Below are positions 31,713-43,300 of a DNA stretch of 64,000 bases, one piece after another (position 1 is the first letter of the stretch; every line of letters begins with the position of its first letter). Location: assembly GCA_024291935.2 (NCBI GenBank), contig CM044309.1:7626001-7690000 (forward strand), read 5' to 3'. Both the position numbers and the translations under genes were made by a program. Origin of the DNA: Okapia johnstoni. Its lineage: Eukaryota; Chordata; Mammalia; Artiodactyla; Giraffidae. Under the pieces are notes generated by a model. It worked only from the letters and a program-made list of their open reading frames with translations. It did not search any database and had not been told where the DNA came from.

Positions 31713-32744
31713 GATTTCAGGCCTCTGTGTGCACTGGCAGGCCTTTTTTATTTGCTTGTTAAAATGCATGAGAAGGAATTTCCATATGTCCAAAACTCTT
31801 CAATCTCTTCACACCTGAAGGGGCTTCTTCTATAACTTCAGAGATATTCCTTGCTATTTAGGTTAAGAAGACAGATTTAGCTGGTTTTCCAGAAGGCGTA
31901 GTTTGGTTGTCAAATCACAGTAGAAGAAATGCCTTTTAAAAGCAACCTGGTATTTAAGAACATGGAGATTGGGTAGACAGTTACTGTTCCCCAAAATCTT
32001 AGAATTAAGATTTTCATAATTTGATCATCCTCTGATACATGTTTTATTTTAAATAAAATGCTAGACCTGTTGAACCTCTCTATTCACGGTACATATCAGT
32101 TGGGCTCCTCCTCCGGCCTGCCCTATCCTTCCTCTTGCCAGGGAACAATCTCCTCCTGGTAACTCTTTTTTACTTATTTTTCTTTTAGCCTTTCGCTTGT
32201 TTCTCACCTTAAACTGATTTGACCTGCATGAAAATATTGGGGAGATAAAGGAAAAGGAAGTGCATGGGGTGACTGGAGACCCCAACCCAATAGCTGGGCT
32301 TGGCTTGAGCACCCTGCTGAGGATCCCAGACATGGAGCCAGACCCACAATTAAGGGGAGCACGGGGGCTCTGTGCTCGGCTCTTCCTAGCAGTCCTCCTC
32401 CTTCTTGCTCTCTCCATCCCACCCTCCACCCCTGCAGGAGAGAGCATAGTTCCAGCTGGCAACTCAGGGCTACTTCTGAGGCATGAACCAGCGGGTTGAT
32501 TTTCCTCCAGCCTTCAGACTATGGAAACTGAGCATATTCTATTATTTGATTGTATTGTTTCTCTCACAACCTCACCTATTCAATTATAAATATGATCACA
32601 GTTATTATTTTTCACCATCATTCTAATATATTCCCACCAGTACTAGTGGAAAATCAGGATTAATTAACACCCCTTTGCATATCAAATCAAAGACCTGCTT
32701 ATTCTTTATTTTATCTACTTGTTCATATTGAATAAAGTTTCTTG
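31713..32744. other. Unique sequence with small GC-rich patch
   Basis: A locally GC-rich stretch at 32260-32480 stands out from AT-rich surroundings and contains a short frame described separately. No splice donor close to GTRAGT follows it, and no known gene is recognised. Confidence 0.5.
32260..32499 (+). other. 79-codon frame with signal-peptide-like stretch, unproven
   Basis: Reads from a first Met, with a second Met at codon 25 followed by acidic and basic residues and the hydrophobic run ARLFLAVLLLLALS, then small residues (STPAGES) that would suit a signal-peptidase site. The stop follows soon after. I recognise no family, see no Kozak support and no downstream splice donor. Chance GC-rich coding bias or a piece of an unidentified pseudogene are both more likely than a working gene. 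Confidence 0.15.
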
Positions 32745-33050
32745 AAAGTGAAAGTGAAAGTTGCTCAGTCCTGTCCGACTCTTTGCAACCCCATGGACTA
32801 TACAGTTCATGGAATTCTCCAGGCCAGAATACTGGAGTGAGTAGCCTTTCCCTTCTTCAGGGGATCTTCTCAACCCGGGGATCGAACCCAGGTGTCCTGC
32901 ATCACAGGCGAATTCTTTACCAGCTGAGCCACGAGGGAAGCCCAAGAATACTGGAGTGTGTAGCTTATCACTTCTCCAGCAGATCTTTCTGACCTAGGAA
33001 TTGAACCGGGGTCTCCTGCATTGCAGGCGGATTCTTTACCAACTGAGCTA
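32745..33050 (-). mobile_element. Bov-tA-type SINE with duplicated head, antisense
   Basis: After the tail-side 'gaaagttgctcagtcctgtc' come two consecutive tRNA-like units in reverse: one ends at 32942 ('gagccacgagggaagccc'), and a second covers 32943-33050 ('aagaatactggagtgtgtag', 'cctgcattgcaggcggattc', 'ccaactgagcta'). This dimeric arrangement is known among Bov-tA subfamilies. Confidence 0.9.
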
Positions 33051-33076
33051 GTTAAGTATATTAACTTTGAACCTCA

Positions 33077-33354
33077 ATGCTGCTGCTGCTGCTAAGTCAC
33101 GTCAGTCGTGTCCAACTCTGTGCGACCCCATAGACGGCAGCCCACCAGGCTCCCCCATCCCTGGGATTCTCCAGGCAAGAACACTGGAGTGGGTTGCCAT
33201 TTCCTTCTCCAGTGCATGAGAGTGAAAAGTGAAAGTGAAGTCGCTCAGTCGTATCTGACTCTTTGCGACCCTATGGACTGCAGCCCACCAGGCTCCTCAG
33301 TCCATGGGATTTTCCAGGCAAGAGTACTGGAGTGGGGTGCCATTGCCTTCTCCG
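33077..33354 (-). mobile_element. BovA2 SINE, antisense, with perfect target duplication
   Basis: Starts with a (TGC)n tract near 33079, the reverse of the GCA-repeat tail, then two Bov-tA-like units joined by 'gagtgaaaagtgaaagtgaa'. Exact direct repeats 'ttgaacctca' flank it at 33067-33076 and 33355-33364. High similarity to the recalled consensus and a perfect duplication suggest one of the youngest insertions here. Confidence 0.96.
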
Positions 33355-33589
33355 TTGAACCTCATTATCTCCTAGTAAAAGGGAGCCATATATTAATTTG
33401 GAAAGAATTTTGTTTTCATTTTAGTAACCTCTTTATATATGATGTTTCCCAAACAACAGTAAGGAATAGCCGGCATACTAAACACTTTTCTTAATGTTGA
33501 TATTAAAGTATAAAGGTAACTGTTGAAGTTGGGGCTTTTAGAGCAATGGTCAGTGTATACTATATATTGGTGTGTGTCAAACTTTCCTA

Positions 33590-33812
33590 AGCCTCCCCAG
33601 GTGGCACAAGTGGTAAAGAACTCACCTGCCAAGGCAGGAGATGTAAGAAACGCAGGTTCAATCCCTCGGTCAGGAAGATCCCTTGGAGAAGGGAATGGCA
33701 ACCCGTTCCAGTATTCTTGCCTGGAGAATCCCATGGACAGAGGAGGCTGGTGGTCTCCAGTCCACGGGGTCATAAAGAGTCACACACAGCTGAAGCAACT
33801 AACACACACACA
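33590..33812 (+). mobile_element. Bov-tA SINE, sense
   Basis: 'agcctccccaggtggcacaa', 'ggttcaatccctcggtcagg', tail 'cacacagctgaagcaactaa' followed by a short CA run (33802-33812). Confidence 0.95.
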
Positions 33813-35861
33813 AACTTTCACATAACATTGAGTGTAGACCTGCATACACACAAACTGAGGATTCAGCCTTGGTGTTCTTACTCAGGAGAATCACAATTTC
33901 TATATACAATATTATATTTCTAAAATGTGTAGGAATTATCCTGATAAAAAGATCCAAATACAGTTTTATTTTCCAAAATTCACTCCTCTTTATAATCTTC
34001 TAATATAGACCATCGTTTTGTGTCATCAATATTAATGTAACTCGTCTCTTTATTTTTGGTAAAGCTGTATATTGGGATGGGTTCTTAAGCTTCCATTTCT
34101 AAGCTAAATCTTACCACAATAAGAACCGCCTTCTTTGTGAACAAATGTGCCAAACCAGCTTGGATGTGCTTGATGGTTCTCACACCTTCAGTGTTCATAA
34201 GACAACATTTTCATGTTGCCAGATGTAACCCAGATGGCACACATTAATTTATATGTGGATATTGGGAAGATGTATGGTTTCCATCTGAGATCTTTTAAGT
34301 ATGATTTTTAAGCTCATGGGAACATTGGGTTTTCTTTTTTCCATTTGCACCACAGTGCAATCAAAATATGGTCCCCAGGTAAACGAACACTTATCTGTTT
34401 CATTTGGCATCACTCTATATTTCTGAGCCATGACTTCTGGATGAATTTGTATCTTCTCAGACTTGGTTTCAACTGGCTGAAAAGCTATGTGATAGTGTCA
34501 AGTAACCATCATTCTGTTGAAAGACAGGGCTGGTAAGATAAATTTAGAACATCTTTCATCTCATTTTCAATATTAACAACTGTTCTATAGTCTTGCCAGC
34601 AAACAGAAATGTGTGATAAAATTTAGACATTTTAATCCCTTAGTCTCTCTGTTTTGATAAATATTAGACATAAGGTGGTACTGAAGCACCATCCTGAAAT
34701 CTCTAGGTTTTCAGAGAACATAGTCCATTGTAAGCTCATTATAAAACTATTTACAGAATAAATTTCCAGGCCAGTTCAGTAGACAAAGCTGACGTGTCTG
34801 TCTCCTATTGCTTTTACCATCATTCTATGAAGAGTCTGAAGTGCTTTGTTCAAAAGAAACAAACTGTATGAACATATTGTATGATACTTTCAGTTTATCT
34901 TTCAGAAGAGATAATAAGGATTATCAGAGGGAAAAAAAAAAAACCTGTTCGTCCACATTCATTTTTCTCTATTTCCACTTCTTTTTCTATGTTCTTTGGC
35001 TTATTGTTATTTGATGAACATCAGCACACATCCTCTTGGTGTCATCTACTCTGCGCATGGATAAAGAGAAATACTTCAAATTTTCTCATAAAGTTTAGGA
35101 TTAATATGTTGAGATATCCACTTACCCATCCAAAATCATGTGTGAACATCATACGCACTGTTCAAAACATATCTCTGGATATAGACTAGAGGTTAGGTTA
35201 GCAGCTGCTCCTCCTTACCAAACCTTCTGCTTTGAAGCTTAGAGAATTACTCCTATATTTGACTTTATTATTTTTACATACAAATTAGGATGCTTAAAGC
35301 CTCCCGAGAGCTTGATCCCTGAGTCAAAAGAAGAAAGGAGGGTAAACAGTTCCTTAGAATAATTTAGTGTTCAACTGTGTATCCAGTATGCGCAACACTG
35401 CTCAAGCAGACAAGATTCATCCATTGCTGTAACATTCAACATTCCCTTTTACAGCTGCATAAAAACCCAAGGACACAGTCTCATATTACTCCTCGTAACT
35501 CAAACTCTTGGAGCAGCAAAGCTCCACTATCTGAACTCTTATTACAAAGAACACAGATTCTGTGAGGACAAACCAATTTTGTGTTACGTGTAGTAAAGAG
35601 GAGCCTACCCCTTACTCCCACCAAGCATCCCTCACTTTCACGTAGGAAAGAAAGCCACACCTCTCGGTTCCTTGAATCCTTATGCATGAAAACAATTCTT
35701 CTAATTTTGGCTTACCAAGGGTATCATCACAAAACCTGGGCCTGGGTCCAGAAACCACTGTCCAGGGCAGATACACAGCTCTTCTCCCATCCTAGTCTCT
35801 CTATCCCCAACCAACCTGAGGCAAGCAGATAAGACGGGCTCCAATAATGCCAGTCTCCTTC
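33813..35861. other. No gene or clear repeat seen
   Basis: Two kilobases of unique AT-rich DNA. Several short frames on both strands (for example near 35581-35832) have no recognised family and no splice context. Confidence 0.55.
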
Positions 35862-36410
35862 ATGTCTAAGTGTAATAGCTTCCTCACTCATGTCTGAGTG
35901 AGGGCTTAACGCAATGGCTTCTGTCTAACCAACAGGATGCAGTCATGACAGTGAGTTGTCTCTCCCATGATAAGGCTGCAGAATGATGCTACAAAGTAGC
36001 AAGACTGCCATCTTGCCAGCAGATTCTACTGCTTTCTTGCTTTATTGAAGCAACTTGCCACATGGAGAGGCCCACACAACAAGAAATTAGAATGGCCTCT
36101 GGCTAACAGCCAATGAGGAAGTAAGATTGTCAGTCTGACAGCCTTAAAAGAGCCGAGTATCCTCAGTCTGACAGGCCTTCAGGAACTGAATCCTGCCAGT
36201 GAAACAGATCTTTCCTCTGGTGAGCCTTCAGATGAAACCTCAGCCTTGGCTGAGACTTCGATTGCAGCTTGTGGGAAACCCTGATGCAGAAGACCCAGGG
36301 AAGTTGTGCCCAAATATCTGACCCACAGAAACTGGGAGATAATAAATATGTATTGTTTAAACCACTCAACTGATGATAGTTTTTTATACAGAAATAGATA
36401 ACAGTACACC
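35862..36410 (+). mobile_element. MLT1-type MaLR LTR, sense
   Basis: The 3' half is diagnostic: 'catggagaggcccacacaac', 'gccttcagatgaaacctcag', 'tgcagaagacccagggaagt', 'ctgacccacagaaactggga', 'gataataaatatgtattgtt' and 'cagaaatagataacagtaca'. AATAAA near 36340 is the LTR polyadenylation signal. A solitary, ancient LTR of the ERVL-MaLR group with no internal viral genes seen. The left boundary is uncertain. Confidence 0.88.
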
Positions 36411-36619
36411 TCCCAACAGAGTACTTCCACAGTTTCTGTTCTGCATGTGAATCAGGTCCTGGAAGCCTGACTCAACAGTTAGCACAGTCCAGTTTAGGCA
36501 CAAGATTAAGACCCTACAACAATCTATCTATCAGCTTCTTCCCCAGAGGCAGGGCTGTGGGAGATATTTTTGGATTATCTGTGGGTTTCTTTAATCCACA
36601 CTCTCCCATTCTCAAGAAT

Positions 36620-36732
36620 GTGCTGTGCTTATTCACTCAGTCATGTCTGACTCTTTGCGACCCCATGGACTGTAGACAACCAGGCTCCTCTGTCCATGGG
36701 GATTCTCCAGGCAAGAATAATGGAGTGGGAAC
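36620..36732 (-). mobile_element. Truncated Bov-tA SINE, antisense
   Basis: 'gtgctgtgcttattcactca', 'tgcgaccccatggactgtag', ending early at 'aagaataatggagtggga'; the tRNA-like head is missing. Confidence 0.92.
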
Positions 36733-36821
36733 TGAGAGTTAACTGAAGAAATCACCTTATATCTTTAATTTGTTCCAGGACTATAGTCACAGATTTGAAA
36801 GCATAGAGTCACAGAATTAAG

Positions 36822-37306
36822 AAATTGCATTTTTATACATTTCATATATATGCATTAACATACACTATTTGTTTTTCCCTTTCTGACTTACTTCACTCTG
36901 TATAGCATACTCTAGGTCTGTTACATGTACAAACAACCCAATTTCGTTCCATTTTGTGGCTGAGTACAGATGTACCTATTGGCAGGGAAGGAATAGAGAT
37001 GCAGACATAGAGAACAGATGTGGACATGGGAGATGGGGGGAGGGTAGGGTAGGATGAACTGGGAGGGTAGCATTGACATATACACACTAATATTTGTGTA
37101 AAATAGATAGCTGGTGGGAAGCGGCTGTATAACACAGGAGTATCGGCTTGGTGCTCTGTGATGACCTGGAAGGATGGGATCGGAAGGGGTGGAAGGAAGG
37201 TTCGAGAGGGAGCAGATATATGTATACATATTGCTGATTCACATTGTTGTACAGCAGAAACTAGCACACCATTGTAAAGCAATTATACCCCAATAAAAAA
37301 CAAGAA
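36822..37306 (+). mobile_element. Artiodactyl L1 3' UTR, sense, 5'-truncated
   Basis: 'ccctttctgacttacttcac', 'gggtagcattgacatataca', 'tgctctgtgatgacctggaa', 'gctgattcacattgttgtac' and the terminal 'aagcaattataccccaataa' are the standard 3' UTR order of ruminant L1. The A-rich end (37292-37306) is the degraded tail. A severely 5'-truncated copy. Confidence 0.93.
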
Positions 37307-38929
37307 GTTGCATAAAAGTCCAGGTACTATACTTCTTAAGACTACTGTATGTCATTTTTCTCTCCCATTAATTAAAAGATAAAGGGTCTTTTAATTTAAG
37401 GGCATTCTCAATCTACTGATTTAAGATACTAACACAAATTAATTTACTAATTACCTGTCATCACTGGTGAAACCAGTGATGGATATGGATATGTTTACAC
37501 CAGCAAAATATGCCCTGCTATTTAAACTGGAAAACATACTCATAGGACATAACTGATATTGCCCCCTACATTGTTTAAAATGCATTTTTTTCAAAGCCAA
37601 CATTGATTTCCAAGGTTCAGCATAAACTTCTCGGGTTTCTATGGACAACAACAGAAAATCCACCACCAATTTTACCACTGTAAAGATGGCTGCTTGCAAC
37701 CACAGTGACCTTATGAAGAGTGCAGGAAACACCTGGGGTGAAGTATTGGCTAATAATGTGGACCCTCAGTGCCTACTCCTCCTCCAGTGCACTGCATCTA
37801 GATCGTATGATTTAACAACAATGAAAGCAACAGTTTCGTGGAAGTAACGAAAACTCTGTCAACTACATTATTTTTTTCCCCCACAAAGTAGAAAATATGT
37901 CTGGCAGCTTTGCTGACAGTTCAATAATGCACTTCATTTTGCTACTGTTCTCAATGACTTTCTCAGTTTCTTGTTTAATAAATTAATGCCAAAGTAAAAT
38001 TTGGAGGTGAACAGCTTTTATTGAGTCTTTGTGATGCTAAATATCTGGGAATTTGGAAAATGTAGAATTATAAATAATTTGCGGGGTTTATTTTGTTTGA
38101 CTATTTGGCATCGAGTATTGTAACAGCTTTCTGATGGGAAGACATCTAAAGAGTTCTCTTTGTGGGTTTTCTACAACACTTGGGGAATATTTGGGGACAC
38201 TTAGGGAAAGTATCTGCCCAAGCTTTTTATTTCTCCCAACTGGTCTTAAATTATATAATTCTCTAGATAAGAACTGAGGTTGTTGGGACTCAAAATTAAG
38301 AATGTATCACTAACTTGTAAATCAGCAAACTTGGCTGTTTTGATTGTTTTGTGAGATTCAGTTTTTACTTGTCGAAAGAGCTGCTCATCCAACCAGTGGG
38401 TCGAGGTCCTCATACACAGCTCTCATGTGATACTCACAATCCCATTCATGAGAGTAGGTACCCTGGCCCTTTTTGTAATGCTCTTACTTCTTGAAAAACA
38501 AAAGGGCATAAGAAGAAGAGGTGTTCAACACATGGACATTAAATGTAAAAGGTATTCGTAGACACAGTCTTGACGAAAGGGCCACACTGCTTGTTCCGCT
38601 AGTCGAGTTTACTCAGGTTGCGTTCTCACAATTAAGGCAACAAGAGAAAAAGGCAGCTGCTTTTCCTGTAGCTCTCCTCCCTGTATTACAGTGCACTGAA
38701 GCTACCATGCGTCCATATCCAAGAAGCCATTGTCTGAGGGACAAAGATGTGATATTACAAATTAAATTCAGTGTTACTTTTTAATTTCTTTGTTATTTTG
38801 CAAAATTGACAAAAAAAATTGTGAAAATATGTGCACGCACTTTAAAGAGTTTTTTGAATAAAAAGTAGAATAGCAGGGTATGTTAAGTGGTAGATTACAT
38901 CTTCCCAAAACGGTCACAGCAGTATCTCA
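37307..38929. other. No gene or clear repeat seen
   Basis: Unique sequence. A small perfect 10-bp inverted repeat with a 3-base loop sits at 37459-37481. Frames at 37451-37847 and 38521-38784 lack recognisable families or splice context. Confidence 0.55.
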
Positions 38930-39352
38930 TCTGTGCTCCTCTTCCTGGGTAATTGTGCCCTTCCTCTAAATGAGAGGTAGATCTGAGTTGCCTTCTTTTG
39001 ATGCCTGAGTGAGCTCCTGACTGTGGCAGAAGTTACAATATACCACTTTCAAGACTGGGTTAAAGAGAGCATATAGCTTCCAGCTTCAGCGTAGTTGATG
39101 GGGTCTTGGAACGCAGGCTCTCTGCTGTGAGGAACTCAAGTACCACAGAAGTGGCCCTTGAAGAGAACAAGGCGGGCATGTGGCATTCCAAGCTGAGGTT
39201 CTTCTAGCCCTTGGCTGTCGAGTTCCCCGCAGCAGTCCTCTCACCCCGCTGGCCCTGCATGAAGCAGAGATAAGCTCTCCCTGGTGGGCCCTGCCTAAAT
39301 TGCTAATTTCCAACTGGAATAATTTGTTCCACAGTAGTAGGTAACTGGAACA
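38930..39352 (+). mobile_element. MLT1-type MaLR LTR, sense, older
   Basis: 'ctgcatgaagcagagataag', 'gtgggccctgcctaaattgc' and the end 'aatttgttccacagtagtag' then 'gtaactggaac' correspond to the MLT1 3' end. More diverged than the copy at 36 kb and probably another subfamily. A minus-strand frame across it is incidental. Confidence 0.78.
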
Positions 39353-39354
39353 AG

Positions 39355-39475
39355 TATCTTCATTTTGCAAATGATACAGCGGAAGTTCATAATTGATAGA
39401 GGACGTGACCCATGACACAGAACTAGTGAACTGTAGAGCTTGAGCCCCAATTCTTTCCACTCTCTACAGTATTAA
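39355..39475 (+). mobile_element. MIR SINE fragment, sense
   Basis: 'cttcattttgcaaatgatac', 'cacagaactagtgaactgta' and 'gagcttgagccccaattctt' follow the MIR 3' half. Confidence 0.7.
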
Positions 39476-40689
39476 AAACGTTCTTGAATAACTATTTGAT
39501 GGAATTGAAAGATGGCCTACAATGGTAATTGTTTTCTCTCAGATTCACCTATAGATCCTTAACATTTAGGTTTCTACTGGGAAATTTCATGAGTAATAAG
39601 ACATTTCCATGGCTTTTAGAATTAAAAAAAAATATTTTCGGGCCACCATTGAAATGAACCAACTTCTCTTTTCATGTTTCAGATCATTCACGTATTCATC
39701 TGGCCTAGATTCTTTTGCCCTCATTTCCTAAGATGTCTACTTGAATTATGGAATCATTGAGTTAAAAAAAAATGCTGAAGACCTGATTAACTCTGCTGGT
39801 ATTAGGAAGAAATGGTAGACATAGGAAAGGAACCACTTAGCATCTCATTTGTAGTTTCCTCATACACACTGATTCCACTTATATTTGATTTCTTTTCTAA
39901 TAGTGTTGAAATTGCAGAATGTAACCTTGTTGAACATTTACTGCTGTGCCTTGTTCTTTGTCTAATCATTCCAGATATAATTACAGGAGAACAAGGAGTG
40001 CTACTGAAGTGTTTCCCACAGGACTTAAAGACTGAAGTGTAAATGTCATCTTAGAACTTACAAAGGCAAGAATTCCACTCTTTGCATCTCCCTCACTCCT
40101 CCGCCAGATTGTTCATAGGCGTTGCATTCAGAAAGAAAGTAATTTCTTAAAAAGTCATTTATTGCAGATCTTCATTTTCTTCCTGGGTGTCAGCTAATGA
40201 TTAGTACCAATTTGATGTATGCAAGTATAGTGAAAACAAGAGTATAATCAAAAGCTTCATAAAACTATGAGTTAAAAGCAGGTGATGAAAACTTTTCAAT
40301 TACCAAATTAAGGTATAAATACTAGATGAATTCTCTTGCAGCTACTAGCTATTTCTCTTCTGGAACATTGAAAAACCCTCTTTCCATTACTCCAGACCTT
40401 TTCCTAAAGATACTTGATCTGAAAGATGGTTTGGAAATTCTGATATATTTTAGGATACTAGGTCAAAATGTTTGGTAAGTTTGGTAACATAACTAGCCAT
40501 CAAGTTGGATAGTATAATCAGTACAAACAAAAATTTTATTTGAACTAACTTCTATTAAGTAAGGCAGCTTGACACAATTTTAAAAACTATTCCACAAAAC
40601 ATTAAGTACAATTATTTGTCTTCTCTGAAAGCTACTTTGAGCTGGGTACTTAAGATGTAATTCAATGAGAAAGGAAAAAAAAGTTGTTA
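39476..40689. other. No gene or clear repeat seen
   Basis: Unique AT-rich sequence with no supported feature. Confidence 0.55.
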
Positions 40690-40900
40690 CAGGGGTGTCA
40701 ACTATTTCTAAGGCGTTTGATAGATATTTCTTCATTTAATTCATAATAAATCCCAGTGATATAGATTTTTCTTGCCCATTTGGAGCCAAGAAAACTGAAT
40801 TTCAAAGTTAAATAACTAAATGAATTCCACCAGCTATAATATAACGTAGCAAAGGCCAGATTCAAACTCTTTTGTGTCAAGGTCCAAGCTCCTGCCACCA
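40690..40900 (+). mobile_element. MIR SINE, sense
   Basis: 'cttcatttaattcataataa', 'agccaagaaaactgaatttc', 'ttaaataactaaatgaattc' and 'ggccagattcaaactctttt' keep MIR order and spacing. Confidence 0.75.
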
Positions 40901-42544
40901 GCCACGTCTGTCTAAATAAACAGGTACATGGGAGCAGTTTGTCAGCTTAAAGCATCTTTCATACCCTGTCACAACCATTTGATCAGTTGTGTGGCACTCT
41001 TTGGGCATTTGATTTCCATTCTCTATAACGTAAATAATTTCTTTTACAGATTTAGAGATTATACACCATTTTGCCGTGTGCTCAATAAATTACATCTGTT
41101 ATTATTTCATTATATGAAGAATATAACTTTTCAGCCTGCTCCCAGTAGCTCGTGGGAGGCAAAGAAGAAAAACAAAGTTATTTATGATTTAGTCACCATG
41201 GTGCTGCAGAAGTTTTCCTAAAACAATACTGATTTTTGAAGATGGGCTCGTTCTTTCAGTTTTTTTCTTCGAAACACCCGACAAACATGAGTCATTTCAT
41301 TTATCCTTTTTCTTCTTATTAGTTTTCTTTGGCCTCCTTGTCAAGTTGCCTTAAATAATTTATCAGTTATGCCTGGGCAGCCCTACGTGGCTGGCAGAAC
41401 TGAGCCAAAACAAAGAAAAGGAACAGATGTCACAACGGCATATGTTTTCTCTTTTTTGCCAAATGTCAGGCAAAGAATGGCACTGTTCTGCTCGCCTGCC
41501 CATTTTACCGGTGAGTAGTCCAAATTGGTTTATACAACATCTGCTTTTGGAAGGACCTGCCAGCGTTGCCCACATTTGTCCAGATGTTATCTCACGCACA
41601 CAAATAGCTGTAGGACTGAAAGTGAACACACTCTTCGGGGATGCTGAAAGCAGTGTTGTTTCCTTCTGCTTTGTTCCAGGACCTGGGAAAATGGCAAAGG
41701 AATGGTAGCATGAACTGGACCGAAGATCTAGTCTCTTTTTGCTTCCATTTGCAGAAGATTCTTTGCCCCGTGTAAAACTGACTGTCATTTTTAACAACAC
41801 AGCTTTGAGGTGAAGCTCCTTAGCTGCGCCTTCGTTATTGGGAAGGGTAGGAAGGGAAAATCCATTACTGCTAGAAAACTACGAGCACATCAAGACCCCA
41901 GGAAACAAAGCAGAAGAGTGTACTTAGGAAACCTATGGATCCTTATTAAGTTAACTTTAGGGTGTAGGAAAGTCCTTCCCTGGTCCCTGTCTCTCTTCTC
42001 CAGCATCTCCATCTTCCCCCAAATTTCCAAACACCCCACCTTTCTTTTGTTAATCCCGCTTCTTTCTCCTGGCCTTTGAAGAGGGCACTAGTTTGTTGCT
42101 TCCCTCCAATTTCTCAGTTAGTGGAGCTTTGCTGGGTGGCTTGGGGAGCTCCTTTCACAACTTGTACACTTTGCATTTCAACCAGTATCAGGGTGATGCA
42201 CCTATCAGACAAGAAGTATTCTTCATTAAGGTAAACCGTCTCCAAAAACAAATTAGATATGTGTATTTAGATGTCTCTATCTCTTCGTGAATGCCCTAGT
42301 TTAGTCTGGGCCACATGCCTCAAAGGGGCATAGGTGTGTCCTATGCTGCAAGAGGGTAAGAGACAAATTCAGCCATGCTGGGATGAAAATAGAAATGATG
42401 ATTTCAAGTTGTGTTGGTGGTATCCATCTTCCTCTTCTTGTGGAGATGCTCATCTCTAGACTTACCCTATGGCAGCAGGTCTAGATCAACAAATGCAGTA
42501 TTATTATATAGTTTTGTATGGCAATCATTTGAATGTTCTGTTAT
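40901..42544. other. Unique sequence, includes long two-strand frame
   Basis: Apart from the frame at 41363-41800, described separately, no gene or repeat is recognised. Confidence 0.5.
41363..41800 (-). other. 145-codon frame in unique DNA, no family recognised
   Basis: The longest frame in the window that does not overlap a repeat I recognise. It begins MLLKMTVSFTRGKESSANGS and is rich in Ser, Cys and basic residues, with no domain, signal or transmembrane segment that I can name. The opposite strand is also open for 93 codons (41427-41708), so low stop density in both directions, rather than coding, may explain it. Confidence 0.12.
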
Positions 42545-42770
42545 AGAGCTGGAGTTGCAAACTTTTTTTCTATAAAGGACCAGATGTTCAACATTTTCAG
42601 CTCTGCAAGAAGTACTGTATGTGTTGCAGCTATTCAGATCTATGGTTGAAGTATGAAAGGAGCATAGGCCATACAGAAATGAATGGACATAGCTGTATTC
42701 CAATAAAGATTTATTAAAAAAATAGGTGTCAGGCTGGATTTGGTCCATAGGTCATAGTTTGCCAAACTCC
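42545..42770 (+). mobile_element. hAT-like non-autonomous DNA transposon fossil
   Basis: Starts 'ggagttgcaaactttttttc' and ends 'gtcatagtttgccaaactcc', with inverted termini of the form GGAGTTxGCAAACT. The middle has 'tataaaggaccagatgttca' and 'ccaataaagatttattaaaa', which match a known mammalian MER-type element whose exact name I do not assign. A second copy in reverse orientation is at 58213-58449. Confidence 0.78.
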
Positions 42771-42787
42771 ATTTGCATGTTGTAGTT

Positions 42788-42832
42788 TAAGGAATTGCAA
42801 AAAGTCGGACACAGCTTAGTGACTGAACAAGA
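42788..42832 (+). mobile_element. Bov-tA/BovB 3' tail scrap, sense
   Basis: 'aaggaattgcaaaaagtcgg' and 'gtgactgaacaa' are the last ~45 bases of a BovB-type tail; an extreme 5' truncation. Confidence 0.75.
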
Positions 42833-42944
42833 GCAACTGTAGAAAATGGAAGTAAATATATATTCCTAGCCACCTCTCTGTCTAGTTAGAAATATTTCTC
42901 TTTGACCTCTCTCTGAACACTCCTTCCATAACTAGAACTCTTTC

Positions 42945-43063
42945 TCTTTTGAAGGGAATAATAAGAATAAAAATAATGCCTACCTCATGAGGTTGTTATG
43001 AGGATTAAACAGTTCAGTGTCTGTAGAGTCCTTTGAACAGGATCTGCAGCATAGTAAAATGCT
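42945..43063 (+). mobile_element. MIR SINE, left piece
   Basis: 'aataatgcctacctcatgag', 'gttgttatgaggattaaaca' and 'catagtaaaatgct' are the MIR core and 3' part, interrupted by a Bov-tA SINE and resumed at 43273. Confidence 0.8.
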
Positions 43064-43272
43064 GTGCTGTGCTTAGTTGCTCAGTCGTGTCCGATTCTTT
43101 GCGACCCCATGGACTGTACCTGTCAGGCTCCTCTGTCCATGGGGGTTCTCCAGGCAAGAATACTGGAGTGGGTTTCATACCCTCCTCCAGGGGATATTCC
43201 CAACCCAGGGATCAAACCCAGGTCTCCGGCAGTCAGGCGGTTTCTTTACTGGCTGAGCCACCAGGGAAGCCC
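43064..43272 (-). mobile_element. Bov-tA SINE, antisense, inserted in MIR
   Basis: 'gtgctgtgcttagttgctca' to 'ctgagccaccagggaagccc'. Near-direct repeats 'agtaaaatgct' (43053-43063) and 'agtaaggtgct' (43273-43283) are the target duplication, made of MIR sequence. Confidence 0.95.
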
Positions 43273-43300
43273 AGTAAGGTGCTAAGTAACCTTTTTTTAA
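43273..43300 (+). mobile_element. MIR SINE, right piece
   Basis: 'agtaaggtgctaagtaacc' continues the MIR broken at 43063; an A-rich low-complexity stretch (43290-43325) follows. Confidence 0.6.

Noticed and set aside
35862..36410. Possible endogenous retrovirus with genes
   Set aside because: Only a solitary MLT1 LTR is visible; no gag, pol or env sequence flanks it or the copy at 38930-39352.
37459..37481. Perfect 10-base inverted repeat with 3-base loop
   Set aside because: Such short hairpins are expected by chance in 64 kb, and nothing nearby suggests a terminator or small RNA.
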